Shown piece by piece: positions 31,118 through 41,300 of a stretch of 64,000 nt of DNA (positions are counted from its first letter, which is position 1; the number at the start of each line of letters is the position of its first letter). Source of the DNA: Actinomadura litoris (GTDB taxonomy: Bacteria; Actinomycetota; Actinomycetes; Streptosporangiales; Streptosporangiaceae); NCBI RefSeq assembly GCF_009733595.1, contig NZ_WOFH01000002.1:186001-250000 (forward strand), written 5' to 3'. A program made the position numbers and the translations under genes. The notes beneath the pieces were generated by a model. That model was not told where the DNA came from, did no database searches, and was given only the letters and a program-made list of their open reading frames with translations.

Positions 31118-33373
31118 CTAGAGGGTGACCTCGTCCGGGACGGGGACGAAGGTGCCGGCGGGCCGGTCGAGGACCTGGACGTTGGCGGTCTTCAGGTCCA
31201 GGTAGAGGCCGACCAACTCGATCTCGCCCGCCTCCACGCGCTCCCGGAGCCAGGGGTAGGTGAGCAGGTTGTCGAGCTGCTGCATGACGTTGATCTTGCA
31301 GAGCCGGGTCAGCGGCGGCTCGTCGGTGTGCTCGGTGGCGAGGAACCGGGCGAGGCTCTGGTTGCCGTGCCTGAGCCAGCGCGTCAGCCCCTCCAGGTGC
31401 TCGACCTCGGTGCCGCCCGCGAGCAGCGCCGCCATGGCGCCGCAGTTGGAGTGGCCGCAGATCGTGATCGTCCGGATGTCGAGGACGCTCGTGGCGTACT
31501 CGACGGTCGCGGCGACGGAGTCGTCGGGCGTGCGGCTGCCGTGGCGCGGGACCATGTTGCCGACGTTGCGGTTGATGAACAGGTCGCCCGGGCCGCTCGC
31601 GGTGATGATGTTGGGCACGACGCGGGAGTCCACGCAGGTGATGAACAGGTGCTCGGGCTTCTGCTCCATCGACAGCTCCGCCATGATCGGGCGGACGAGC
31701 GGGGCGGTGCGGCCGTGGTACTCGCGCACGCCCGCCAGCAGCAGCGCGCTCGGGGACACCTCGGGGCCGTCCAGCTCCGCCTCCTGGCGGCGGCGCCGGT
31801 TCGCCCACGGCGCCCACCAGCGGGCCGGAGGCGACTTCTTGGGCGGAGAGGACATATCACCAGTCACAGCTCCTTCATACCAAGTCTCGTGAACCTCGTC
31901 GATGTCGACCCGGCCACCCTGGCGTTCGTGGGCGAGCCGCCACTGGTGGACGGCGTCGAACGCGGCGTGGTCCATGAAGTCGACGTCGAGGTCCAGGTCG
32001 ACGGACGCGCCCTGCGGCACGCTCTGGAGAAGGCGGGTCAGCTTCGGGACGCCGAGGAACGTCAGCGTGCCCTCGACGACGACGTGCCAGCGGGGCGGCC
32101 CCGGCTCGTCGCCGGACACGGGGACGAGCTGCTCGGCGCGCACCGACAGGCGGGTGAGGCGCCGCAGCGCCAGCACCGCCATGATCCCGATGCCGAGCAG
32201 GACGCCCTCGCCGAGCCCGAGCACCACCACGCCCGCGAGCGTCGCGAAGTAGGCGGGCGCCTCGCGGTGGTGGCGCAGGTCGCGGACGCGCGCGGTGTCC
32301 ATCAGCCGGAAGCCGAGCACCATCAGCAGCGCGGCGAGCGCGGCCAGCGGGACCTGCTCGATGACCGGCCCGCACAGCAGCGCGAGGACCAGCACCCAGA
32401 CGCCGTGCAGGACGGTCGAGGCGCGGGTGCGGGCGCCCGCCTCCACGTTGGCGGTGCTCCGGACGATGACGCCCGCGACCGGCAGGCCGCCGAGGAGCCC
32501 CGACACCGCGTTCGCGGCGCCCTGGCCGAGCAGGTCGCGGTCGAGGTCGGCGCGCGGCACCCCGGCGGGCCGCCTGCGGTCGACGGCGACCCCGCACAGC
32601 AGCGACTCGACCGCCGCGACCAGCCCGACGGACACGACGGCCCCGACGATCGCGTGCGGCGTCCCGTGCGGCATGACGGGCGCCTGCCAGCCGCCGAGCA
32701 GGCTGTCGGGCAGGTCGACGCGGGGCGCCGTCCAGCCGAGCGACCAGGCGGTGAGGGTGGCGAGGGCGATCGCGGGCAGCGGCCCGGGGACCAGGCGCAG
32801 CGCCGTCCCGAACCGGCCGCCGCCGCGCGGCAGCCGCGACCAGGCCAGCAGGGCCAGGACGGTGATCCCGCCGAGCAGCGCGGGATGGGTGGAGGGGTCC
32901 AGGATCTGCCCGGGCAGTTCCCGCAGGTTGTCGAGCGCGGACTGCTGCGGGCTGCCGCCGAGCACCACGTGCGCCTGCGCGAGGACGAGGACGAGCCCGA
33001 CCCCCGCGAGCATGCCGTGCACGACGGCGGGGGAGACGGCGAGGGCGGCGCGGGCGACGCGGCTGGCGCCGAGCGCGATCTGGAGGAGGCCGCCGAGCAG
33101 GGTGATCGTGCAGGTGGCGCGCCAGCCGTAGGTCTGGACGAGTTCGGCGACGATGACGGTGAGGCCGGCGGCGGGCCCGCTCACCTGGAGTGGCGACCCG
33201 CCGACCAGTCCGGCGACGATGCCGCCGACGATGGCGGCGATCAGGCCGGCGGCGATCGGTGCGCCCGAGGCGACGGCGATCCCGAGGGACAGCGGTATCG
33301 CGACGAGGAAGACGACGAAGGACGCGAGCAGGTCGTGTCGGAGTGTGGACACGCCTAACAACTTGGGAGTCAC
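31118..33373 (-). CDS. SulP-family anion transporter fused to STAS and beta-carbonic anhydrase domains
   Basis: A 751-residue membrane protein. The N-terminal part (about 1-420) is a SulP transporter with the opening 'LLASFVVFLVAIPLSLGIAVASGAP' and a dozen hydrophobic segments. A STAS domain follows (about 430-520). The C-terminal 210 residues are a beta-carbonic anhydrase with zinc ligands Cys580 ('ITCVDSRV', with the Asp582/Arg584 dyad), His641 and Cys644 ('ICGHSNCGAM'). Such fusions interconvert CO2 and bicarbonate at the mouth of a bicarbonate transporter; M. tuberculosis Rv3273 is a known relative. The GTG start at 33373 lies six bases after TATATA, so the mRNA is likely leaderless. Monocistronic. 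Confidence 0.93.
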   Translation of the reverse strand: MTPKLLGVSTLRHDLLASFVVFLVAIPLSLGIAVASGAPIAAGLIAAIVGGIVAGLVGGSPLQVSGPAAGLTVIVAELVQTYGWRATCTITLLGGLLQIALGASRVARAALAVSPAVVHGMLAGVGLVLVLAQAHVVLGGSPQQSALDNLRELPGQILDPSTHPALLGGITVLALLAWSRLPRGGGRFGTALRLVPGPLPAIALATLTAWSLGWTAPRVDLPDSLLGGWQAPVMPHGTPHAIVGAVVSVGLVAAVESLLCGVAVDRRRPAGVPRADLDRDLLGQGAANAVSGLLGGLPVAGVIVRSTANVEAGARTRASTVLHGVWVLVLALLCGPVIEQVPLAALAALLMVLGFRLMDTARVRDLRHHREAPAYFATLAGVVVLGLGEGVLLGIGIMAVLALRRLTRLSVRAEQLVPVSGDEPGPPRWHVVVEGTLTFLGVPKLTRLLQSVPQGASVDLDLDVDFMDHAAFDAVHQWRLAHERQGGRVDIDEVHETWYEGAVTGDMSSPPKKSPPARWWAPWANRRRRQEAELDGPEVSPSALLLAGVREYHGRTAPLVRPIMAELSMEQKPEHLFITCVDSRVVPNIITASGPGDLFINRNVGNMVPRHGSRTPDDSVAATVEYATSVLDIRTITICGHSNCGAMAALLAGGTEVEHLEGLTRWLRHGNQSLARFLATEHTDEPPLTRLCKINVMQQLDNLLTYPWLRERVEAGEIELVGLYLDLKTANVQVLDRPAGTFVPVPDEVTL

Positions 33374-33379
33374 ACAACG

Positions 33380-33385
33380 TATATA
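33380..33385 (-). promoter_or_regulatory. -10 box of a leaderless promoter for the SulP-carbonic anhydrase gene
   Basis: TATATA, read on the minus strand, ends six bases before the GTG start codon at 33373. There is no Shine-Dalgarno sequence. Confidence 0.5.
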
Positions 33386-33485
33386 AGCACGCCCGCCGAC
33401 GCGGCCAGGGCCACCGGGAATCCGGCGGCCCTCGACCGATGGTGACGCGGCGTTGGCGGGTCAGGTCAGACCGGCGGGTGGCGGG

Positions 33486-35540
33486 TCAGCGGCGGTAGTT
33501 CTGCCAGTCGTCGGGCTGCGACCCGTACGGGCCGGTGTCGTTGCCGGGGCGGTTGCCGCCCTGCTGGTAGCCGTCCTGCTGGTAGCCGTCCTGGGAGTAG
33601 CCCGGGTTGTAGGACTGCGTGGCGTTGGGGTCGCCGCCGTAGCCGCCCTGGCCGCCGCCGTTCGGGTCCTGCGGCCCCGCCAGCGGGTCGGAATTGTAGC
33701 TGCTCCCGCTGAAATCGCCGTAGCCGCCGGTGTTGCCGCCGCTCGAACCGCCGGACCCGCCGTAGGACGAGCCGCCCGTGCCGAGCGGGTCATCGTAGCG
33801 CGACGACTCGCCGTAGGCCGGGGCCGTCGGATAGCCCTCGGGCGCGGAGCCCTGGCCGTATCCGGCCGGGGCGCCGAGACCGGAGGTCGGGTTCGAGCCG
33901 GTGCCCGACCCTCCCGCCGACCACGGGCCGGTGCCGGTGGAGCCGCTCGCGCCCCCGCCGCCCGCGGCGCCGCCGCCGGTGCCGAACGAGCCGGTGCCGA
34001 GCGGGTCGTTCAGCGGGTCGTTCAGGCCGCCGTAGCCGCCGTCGGACGACCCGCCGCCCGACGCGCGCTGCCGGTCGGTCTGGATGCGCTGGAGCAGTTC
34101 GTCCACGGTCGGGAGCTTGTGGTTGTCGGTGTCGGAGCCGCCGCCGAGGCCGCCGTGCGCGGCGGGAGCGGCGGGCGCGGCCGGGGCGGGCGGTGCCGCG
34201 GGCGGCGGCACCGGGGGAGCGGCGGGCGGCGGGGCGGGCTCGGACGGGCCGGGCAGCCCGCCGCCGGTCTCGCCGAAGCCGCGCATCGGGTCCTCAGCGC
34301 GGCGCAGGGGCAGCCCCAGCGGGTCGGAGGCCCTGGGGTCGCCCGACGGCGGCGGGAAGGCGTCGGGACGCCCTCCGGACGGCGCGGCCGGCGGCCCGGC
34401 GGCGGCCGCCGGACGCCCGCCCAGCGGGTCGGAGCCGTAGTCGCCGTAGGAGGGCTCGGGCGAGCCGTACTGCGGCTGCTCGGGCGCGCCGAACGGCGAC
34501 TGCTCAGGTGCGCCGAACGGCGACTGCTGCTCGCCGTAGCCCGCCTGCTCCTGCCCGCCGTAGGGCGGCTGCTCCTGCGCGCCGTAGGACGGGTCGCCGC
34601 CGTAGGGCTGCTGCTCGGGCGCGCCGAACACGTGCTGCGGCTCCTGGGCGCCGCCGTACACGGGCTGGTCGGGCTGGCCGGGGACGCCGTAGGGCGCCTG
34701 CGGTCCGGTGCCGCCCTGGAGGCCGAGGTCGGCGGGGATCGGGTCGTTGGCGGTCGAGGTCGGGTCGCCGCCGAACGGCGAGCCGCCCTGCGGGAACCCG
34801 CCCTGGAAGTCGCCCTGCTGGCCGGCGGGGCCCTGCGGCATCTGCTGCGGGCCCGTGCCGATCGGGGCGCCGAGGCCGTTGAGGATCGTCCCGTCGGCGC
34901 CGAGCGTGACCGGCTGGGTCAGGCCGGGCTGCTCGACGGGCATCTGCTCGTGCCCCTGCTGCGGCATCGGCTGGCCCTGCTGCGGGACCTGCGCCTGCGC
35001 GTGCAGCGGGTCGGCGGCGGGGTCGGCGTCGGGGCGCTCGCCGTCCTGGCCGTGCTGCCAGGGGAACTTGGGCTTGTCGAAGGTGATGGTCGCCCAGTAG
35101 TCGTCGTCCTCCATCTCGTCGGAGGAGCCCTGACCGGCGGGCGGGGGCGGCGGCGGGGACGGCTGCTGCGGCGCGGCGGCGGTGGGGGCGGCGAGCGGGC
35201 CGCCCGCGACGCGGCGGTCGTAGGCGGGGTCGGGGGCGCCCGGGCCGTACGAGGGGTCCTCGTAGGCGGGTTCCTGGCCCCCGTCGTAACCGGTCTCGTA
35301 GCCGCCCTCGTAGGCACCCTCGTAGCCGCCGTCATAGCCGGTGTCGTAGCCGTCCTCGGGCGCGCCCGCGTTCCCCTGCTGGGGCTGCGGGGCGGCCCGG
35401 CGGCCGCGCGGCTGCGGCTGCTCGTCGTCCATCCAGTCGTCGTCCCGCCCGGCCCTGCTGGCCCGCAGACCGAGGGCCACGAGGACGACCACCAGGACCA
35501 CGACCACAATGAGGCCGAAGACCACGATGTAAGAAGTCAT
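33486..35540 (-). CDS. Membrane-anchored, intrinsically disordered Gly/Pro/Tyr/Gln-rich protein
   Basis: 684 residues. A single N-terminal membrane helix (about residues 4-25, 'YIVVFGLIVVVVLVVVLVAL') is followed by some 650 residues of low complexity. The first block is rich in Y-x-x-G-Y ('GYDTGYDGGYEGAYEGGYET'), the middle in 'YGAPEQ/PFGAPEQ'-like units, and the end in Gly-Ser-Tyr-Asn and 'DPLGTG' units. Only one short stretch ('DDDYWATITFDKPKFPWQ') looks folded. The composition is that of phase-separating or adhesive polymers, with the disordered part most likely cytoplasmic. ATG 35540 with GGGTGG upstream is preferred over 35552. Function unknown. Confidence 0.75.
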   Translation of the reverse strand: MTSYIVVFGLIVVVVLVVVLVALGLRASRAGRDDDWMDDEQPQPRGRRAAPQPQQGNAGAPEDGYDTGYDGGYEGAYEGGYETGYDGGQEPAYEDPSYGPGAPDPAYDRRVAGGPLAAPTAAAPQQPSPPPPPPAGQGSSDEMEDDDYWATITFDKPKFPWQHGQDGERPDADPAADPLHAQAQVPQQGQPMPQQGHEQMPVEQPGLTQPVTLGADGTILNGLGAPIGTGPQQMPQGPAGQQGDFQGGFPQGGSPFGGDPTSTANDPIPADLGLQGGTGPQAPYGVPGQPDQPVYGGAQEPQHVFGAPEQQPYGGDPSYGAQEQPPYGGQEQAGYGEQQSPFGAPEQSPFGAPEQPQYGSPEPSYGDYGSDPLGGRPAAAAGPPAAPSGGRPDAFPPPSGDPRASDPLGLPLRRAEDPMRGFGETGGGLPGPSEPAPPPAAPPVPPPAAPPAPAAPAAPAAHGGLGGGSDTDNHKLPTVDELLQRIQTDRQRASGGGSSDGGYGGLNDPLNDPLGTGSFGTGGGAAGGGGASGSTGTGPWSAGGSGTGSNPTSGLGAPAGYGQGSAPEGYPTAPAYGESSRYDDPLGTGGSSYGGSGGSSGGNTGGYGDFSGSSYNSDPLAGPQDPNGGGQGGYGGDPNATQSYNPGYSQDGYQQDGYQQGGNRPGNDTGPYGSQPDDWQNYRR

Positions 35541-35792
35541 GCCACCACCCAATGCCTTGGCCCGGCGAGAGTCGCCAGCGCGGACCGCGGGTCCGTCTCG
35601 TCTGTCACCGGCGGCCGGCTCCCCTCGGGCCTAGCCCGATTGTGTCCGACCGCTATGACCGTTGTCACACCCTTCGCGCACATTTGCCCTCACCCGGCGT
35701 GTACCGATCGGCACCAGAAGACCGATCCGCACCCGCCTGTCAGCTCCGCCCCCCGAGGGGTCCGCCCTGACCTCGTGCCTCAGGCTCCAGGG

Positions 35793-36386
35793 TCAACGCG
35801 CCTGCTTCCCGCCGAAGTTCCCGGTGATCCGTCCGCGTCCCACCGTGTGCTTCGCGATGGCGCCGAGCGAGTCCTTGAGCTTGGCGCCGCTCTTGAACGG
35901 CGCCGGATCGTCCAGCGCGTAGATGGTGAACCTGTACCGATGCCGTTCTCCCTTGGGCGGGCACGGCGGAACGTAACCCGCCTTGTCCTTGTCGCCCGTG
36001 GTCAGCCCCTCGACGGCGCCGGTGATGCCGGCCCCTTCGACGAGCTCGTTGACCGTGCCCTCGATGCCCGCGATCACCCAGTGGACGCGGGCGCCGTTGG
36101 AGGCGTCCGGGTCGTCCATGACGATCGCGAACGATCTGGTGCCGGCCGGGGCGCCCGACCACCGCAACGGCGGGGTCCTGCCCTGCCCGCCAGGGTACGT
36201 CGTGCAGCCGTACCGCGTGGGCAAGTCGTGGGCATCACGGAAGACCGGGCTGGTCACCGTGAACCACTCCGACAGTTCGGCGCTCTTGTTCTGGGGCCGC
36301 CCGATCAGCCCGCAGCCGCCCAGCGAGAAGGCGAGGGCGAGCGCGCCCGCCACGGCCGGGATCGGACGCCGGTCTCTGCTCATCAT
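35793..36386 (-). CDS. PEBP-family (YbhB/YbcL, Raf-kinase-inhibitor-like) lipoprotein
   Basis: 197 residues. A lipoprotein signal peptide ends in the lipobox 'SLGGC' (Cys25), so the mature protein is anchored outside the membrane. The rest is a PEBP fold: 'TPPLRWSGAPAGTRSFAIVMDDPDA' is the conserved DPDxP-like ligand site, 'VHWVIAGI' the conserved His strand, and 'PCPPKGERHRYRFTIYALD' the second conserved block. Bacterial members bind small anionic ligands or phospholipid head groups; the physiological role is not established. Two adjacent ATG codons (36386, 36383) are possible. It stands alone. Confidence 0.88.
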   Translation of the reverse strand: MMSRDRRPIPAVAGALALAFSLGGCGLIGRPQNKSAELSEWFTVTSPVFRDAHDLPTRYGCTTYPGGQGRTPPLRWSGAPAGTRSFAIVMDDPDASNGARVHWVIAGIEGTVNELVEGAGITGAVEGLTTGDKDKAGYVPPCPPKGERHRYRFTIYALDDPAPFKSGAKLKDSLGAIAKHTVGRGRITGNFGGKQAR

Positions 36387-36762
36387 CGTCGATACGCTCC
36401 CGCGCGAGATCGTACGCCGCGCCCCGCCGGATTCTCACGTCCCGGCGGCGCGCGCCCCGCAGGCGGCGCCCCCTTCCTCGTCCGGCCCAACCTTAGGGGC
36501 TTCGCGGGGGTGGAACGGGCCTTTCGGGGCCCGCCCCGCCCGCGCGCCCCGGGACCGGACGGGACCAGACGGGACAGTTCGGCGATCAAGCGCAGATCAG
36601 GGCTGTGAGGTTGGTCATGCGTGCTTTGGCGTGAGATGTCCGGAAATGTGGAAAGGAGTGGTGAAGTTCACATGGAAGGTGGCCCGCCGTTTTGCCGTTA
36701 CGAGAAGTTTCGCTGTTCTTCCGGCGATATCGGTTGGCGCCGGACGGGGGTCATCGGGTAGC
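36387..36762. other. Divergent intergenic region upstream of ndh and the PEBP lipoprotein
   Basis: No convincing gene. It holds the promoters of both neighbours. On the plus strand TTGGCG (36734-36739), 19 bases, TAGCTT (36759-36764) could be the ndh promoter. A short palindrome GTGAAGTTCAC lies at 36661-36671. Open frames through this stretch lack codon bias and ribosome sites. Confidence 0.5.
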
Positions 36763-36780
36763 TTGTGAATGTCTTCACAA
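36763..36780. promoter_or_regulatory. Perfect Rex operator upstream of ndh
   Basis: TTGTGAATGTCTTCACAA matches the actinobacterial Rex (redox-sensing repressor) consensus TTGTGAA-N4-TTCACAA at all fourteen defined positions. It overlaps the likely -10 box TAGCTT (36759-36764) and lies 26 bases before the ndh start codon. Rex releases DNA when NADH rises, so ndh should be induced by a high NADH/NAD ratio. Confidence 0.9.
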
Positions 36781-36806
36781 GCCGACCGTGAACATTGGAG
36801 GCCGCA

Positions 36807-38183
36807 ATGGCCAGGACCGCCGAGGAGACCCCTGGCGCTCCCCACATCCTCATCGTGGGTGGCGGCTATGTGGGCATGTACACCGCCCTCCGCCTGCAGA
36901 AGAAGCTCCGCGGCGAGCTGCGCAGGGGCGAGGTCAAGGTCACCGTCGTGGACCCGAACTCGTACATGACGTACCAGCCGTTCCTCCCCGAGGCCGCCGC
37001 GGGGAACATCTCCCCCCGGCACGTCGTCGTCCCGCTGCGCCGGGTGCTGCCCAAGTGCACCGTCCGCAAGGCGCGGGTCACCGAGCTGAACCACGACGAG
37101 GGCTGGGCGATCGTCCAGCCGCTGGCCGGGCCGCCGGAGCGGATCTCCTACGACTACCTGGTCATGGCCGCCGGCGCGGTGCCGCGGCTGCTGCCGATCC
37201 CCGGGCTCGCCGAGAACGGGATCAGCCTGAAGACCGTCGGCGAGGCCATCCACCTGCGCAACCACGTGCTGGAGCAGCTGGAGATCGCCGAGTCGACCAA
37301 CGATGTCGAGCTGCGCCGCAAGGCGCTGACGTTCGTGTTCGTCGGCGGCGGGTTCGCGGGCGTCGAGGCCGTCGCCGAGCTTGAGGACATGACGCGCGAC
37401 GCCACCAAGTACATGCGCAAGGTCACCCCGCAGGACCTGCGCTTCATCCTGGTCGAGGCCGCCGACCGGATCCTGCCCGAGGTCGGCCCCGACATGGGCA
37501 AGTGGACGGCCGAGCAGCTGCGCGGCCGCGGCATCGACGTGAAGATGAACACGCTGCTGCGCTCGGCGGTGGACGGCCAGATCGAGCTGTCGGACGGCAG
37601 CGCGTTCCCGGCCGGGACGCTGGTGTGGAACGCGGGCGTCAAGCCGTCGCCGGTCGTCCGGCACGGCGACATCCCGCTGGACGAGCGGGGCCGCGTCAAG
37701 GGCACCGAGTACCTCACGATCGAGGGCCTCGTGCGCGCGTTCACCGCCGGCGACAACGCCGCGATCCCCGACCTCACCGAGGACGGCATGTTCTGCCCGC
37801 CCAACGCCCAGCACGCGGTGCGCCAGGCCAAGCTGCTCGGCGACAACATCGTGCGGTCGCTGCGGGGCAAGTCGCTCAAGCCCTACGTCCACGGCAACCT
37901 CGGCACCGTCGCGGGCCTCGGCCTGCACAAGGGCGTCGCGAACCCGATGGGCTTCAAGCTCAAGGGCTGGCCCGCGTGGTTCTTCCACCGCACCTACCAC
38001 GGCGCGATGGTCCCGACCTTCAACCGCAAGCTGCGCGTCCTGGCCGACTGGACGCTCGCGCTGTTCCTCAAGCGCGAGACCGTCTCGCTCGCCACCGTCG
38101 AGCAGCCCCGCGCCGACTTCGAGCTGGCGGCGCTGGACGACCACAGGGCGGGCGAGCGCAAGGCGAAGGAGAACGCCGCCTGA
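36807..38183 (+). CDS. ndh: Type II NADH dehydrogenase (NDH-2)
   Basis: 458 residues. Non-proton-pumping NADH:menaquinone oxidoreductase, attached to the inner face of the membrane. Two dinucleotide-binding folds are present: FAD 'HILIVGGGYVGMYTALR' near the N-terminus and NADH 'VFVGGGFAGVEAVAEL' near residue 180, plus the conserved 'AGAVPRLLPIPG', 'TLVWNAGVKPSP' and 'AFTAGDNAAIPD' segments. The C-terminal amphipathic part ('WFFHRTYHGAMVPTFNRKLR') is the usual membrane anchor. ATG 36807 is chosen because GGAGG (36797-36801) stands five bases upstream; a TTG at 36795 would overlap that site. It is regulated by the Rex operator directly upstream and followed by a strong terminator. Confidence 0.95.
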   Translation: MARTAEETPGAPHILIVGGGYVGMYTALRLQKKLRGELRRGEVKVTVVDPNSYMTYQPFLPEAAAGNISPRHVVVPLRRVLPKCTVRKARVTELNHDEGWAIVQPLAGPPERISYDYLVMAAGAVPRLLPIPGLAENGISLKTVGEAIHLRNHVLEQLEIAESTNDVELRRKALTFVFVGGGFAGVEAVAELEDMTRDATKYMRKVTPQDLRFILVEAADRILPEVGPDMGKWTAEQLRGRGIDVKMNTLLRSAVDGQIELSDGSAFPAGTLVWNAGVKPSPVVRHGDIPLDERGRVKGTEYLTIEGLVRAFTAGDNAAIPDLTEDGMFCPPNAQHAVRQAKLLGDNIVRSLRGKSLKPYVHGNLGTVAGLGLHKGVANPMGFKLKGWPAWFFHRTYHGAMVPTFNRKLRVLADWTLALFLKRETVSLATVEQPRADFELAALDDHRAGERKAKENAA

Positions 38184-38226
38184 GCGCCTGAGCGCCTGAC
38201 CGGAGACGACCGAACGGATACGAGGA

Positions 38227-38270
38227 GCGTGCCGGGGTTCCGCCGCGGGGGCGGCGCGACCCCGGCACGC
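38227..38270 (+). terminator. Intrinsic terminator after ndh
   Basis: A perfect 12-bp inverted repeat (38227-38238 with 38259-38270) lies 43 bases after the ndh stop; its 20-nt loop contains its own CCGCC/GGCGG complement. Confidence 0.7.
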
Positions 38271-38305
38271 CGCCGTTCGGGGACGGCCGCCCTTCGGGGA
38301 CAATC

Positions 38306-41300
38306 GTGGGCGTGCGGATCGGGATGCTCGGGCCCCTGGAGGTGCTCGCGGACGGCCGCCCCGTCGAGATCGGGGGCGCCCGGCTGCGGGTGCTGCTGAC
38401 GCTGCTCGCGCTCGACCCCGGCTCGGTGCTCCCGGCGGAGCGGATCATCGACGCGCTCTGGGAGGACGACGTCCCCGGGGGCGCCGCGAACGCGCTCCAG
38501 TCGCTCGTCTCGCGGCTGCGCGCGCTCGTCGGCCGGGACGCCGTCGAGTCGCGGTTCGGCGGGTACCGGCTCACCGTCCGGCGCGGGGACGTCGACGTCC
38601 ACGACTTCGAGGCGCGGGTGGCCGCCGCCCGCGCCGCCGCGGCGCCCGCCGAACGCTCCGCCGGGCTCGGCGCGGCCCTCGGGCTGTGGCGCGGCCCGGC
38701 GCTCGCCGACGCCGCCGGGCTCCGGTTCGCCGACGCGCCCGCCGCCCGGCTGGAGGCGCTGCGCCGCGCCGCGCTGGAGGAGCGCCTCGACGCCGACCTC
38801 GCGCTCGGCCGGCACGCGCGGCTGATCCCCGAGCTCCAGGCGCTCGCCGCGCAGGACCCGCTCCGCGAGCCCGTCACCGCCCTGCTGATGCGCGCCCTCT
38901 ACGCCGCCGGCCACCAGGCCGAGGCCCTCGCCGCCTACGACGCGGCCAAGCACGCGCTGGGCGAGGTGCTGGGCGTCGATCCGTCCCCCGCGCTGGAGGC
39001 GGTGTACCTCGCCGTCCTCCGGCAGGACGCGTCCCTGCGCCCGGCCGCCCCGGCTTCCCAGGCCGCCCCGGCCGCCCCGGCCGATCCGGCCGCGCCTCCG
39101 CCGCCGGACGACCGGAAGGGGAACCTGCGGGCCCGGCTCACCAGTTTCATCGGCCGCGACGCCGACCTCGGCCGCGTCGACGACCTGCTGTCGCGGGCGC
39201 GGCTCGTCACGCTCATCGGCCCCGGCGGGTCCGGCAAGACCCGGCTGTCGCTGGAGTCGGGCGAGCGGCTCGCCGGGCGGATGCCCGACGGGGCGTGGCT
39301 GGTCGAGCTCGCGCCCGTCGCCGACCCCGCCGAGGTCCCCGCCGCCGCGCTCGGCGCCCTCGGCGCGCTCGGGCTCCGCGGGGGGCCGCTGATCGCGGCG
39401 GGCTCCGGCCGGATGGCGGCGCCCGACACCGCCGAGCCGCTGGAGCGGCTCGTGTCCGCGCTCGCGGGCCGCCGGCTGCTGCTCGTCCTGGACAACTGCG
39501 AGCACCTCCTGGACGCCGCCGCCCGGCTCGCCGACCAGGTGCTCGCGGCCTGCCCCGGCGTGCGGATCCTCGCGACCAGCCGGGAGCCGCTCGGCATCAC
39601 CGGCGAGACGCTCTGGCCGGTCGAGCCGCTGGAGCTGCCGCCGCCCTCGGCGGACGCGGCGGCGGCGCACACGCGGCCCGCCGTCCGGCTGTTCGCCGAC
39701 CGCGCCGCCGCCGTGTCCCCGGGCTTCGCCGTCACCGAGGACAACGCCGGTTGGGTCGTGCGGATCTGCCGCGCGCTGGACGGCATGCCGCTGGCGATCG
39801 AGCTGGCCGCCGCGCGGCTCAGCGCGATGACGCCCGAGCAGGTCGCCGTCCGGCTCGACGACCGGTTCCGGCTGCTCAACGCGGGCAGCCGCACCGCCCT
39901 GCCCCGCCACAAGACGCTCCGCGCCGTCGTCGAGTGGAGCTGGGACCTGCTCACCGAGCCCGAGCGGGCGCTGTGGCGCCGCCTCGCCGTCTTCCACGGC
40001 GGCGCGACGCTGGAGGCCGCCGAGGAGGTGTGCGCGGGGCCGGGCCTGCACCGCGCCGACGTCCTGGACGTCCTGTCGGCGCTGGTCGACAAGTCGCTGG
40101 TGACCGTGTCCGGCACGGACGGCGGACCCCGCTACCGGATGCTGGAGACGCTCCGCGCGTACGGGCTGGAGCGCCTCGTCCAGGCGGGGGAGGAGGAGCG
40201 GACGCGCCGCGCCCACGCCGATCATTTCCTGCGGCTCGCCGAGGAGGCCGAGCCGCACCTGTACCGCGCCGACCAGATCCGCTGGCTGCCCCGGCTGACC
40301 GCCGAGCACGACAACTGCGCCGCCGCGCTGCGCTGGGCGGTCTCCGTCCGGGACGCGCCGCTCGCGCTGCGGTTCTGCGCCGCGCTCGGCTGGTCCTGGT
40401 TCCTGCGGGGGCGGCTCACCGAGGGCACCGAGCACCTGGAGGAGATCCTCGACCTGCCCGGCGTGCCCGCCGACCAGCCCACCGCGATGGCGTTCGCCCT
40501 CGCCTCGCTCACCGCGCTCGACAAGCGGCCGAACCCGGCCCCGGCCGCCACCTGGCTCCGGCGCGCCCAGGAGATCGGCGACGGGATCGACGACCGCGAC
40601 CTCCACCCGGTGCTGTGGCTGATGCTGTTCATGGGCAAGATGCAGGTGGACGGCTGGAACCTGCACCCCGCCGAGGGGATCGAGCGGCTGCTGGACTCCG
40701 AGGACCCGTGGGCCCGCGGCCTCGCGAACTTCGTCCAGGGCCACATCGCCCACAACTTCGGCCGGACGCATCTGATCGAGGACTTCTTCGACCGGGCGCT
40801 CGCGGGGTTCCGGGAGGCCGGCGACCGCTGGGGGCTGTCGTTCGCGCTCACCGCGCAGGGGGAGATCCTCAGCCGCCGGGGCGAGCACGCGGGGGCCGTC
40901 GCGCGCTATGAGGAGAGCCTCCGGCTGAACGCCGAGCTGGGCCGCGAGAGCTCGTCGATGCTGTACGTGACGATGCGGCTGGGCAACGAGCTGGACCTCA
41001 TGGGCGAGTCCGCCCGCGCCCGCGCGCTGCTGCTGCGGAGCATGGAGCAGGGCGGGGCGTCCCGCTCGGAGGAGACGATGGCGCTGAACTACCAGCTCGC
41101 CGAGATCGCCCGCCGCGCCGGGGACTCCGGCGAGGCGCTGCGCGGGCTCACGCTGGCCGAGGAGCTGTCGGCGGGGCTGTCCGGTCCGCCGCAGTTCCGC
41201 GCGATGCTGCTCAGCTCCCGGGCCCAGCTCGACATCGCGCTCGGCGCCGTCGAGGAGGCCCGCGCCCGGCTGGACGAGGCGGTGCGCATCGCCGTCCAGT

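Noticed and set aside
36661..36671. Second Rex site (GTGAAGTTCAC)
   Set aside because: The half-sites are separated by one base instead of four, so it does not fit the Rex consensus; it is probably coincidental.
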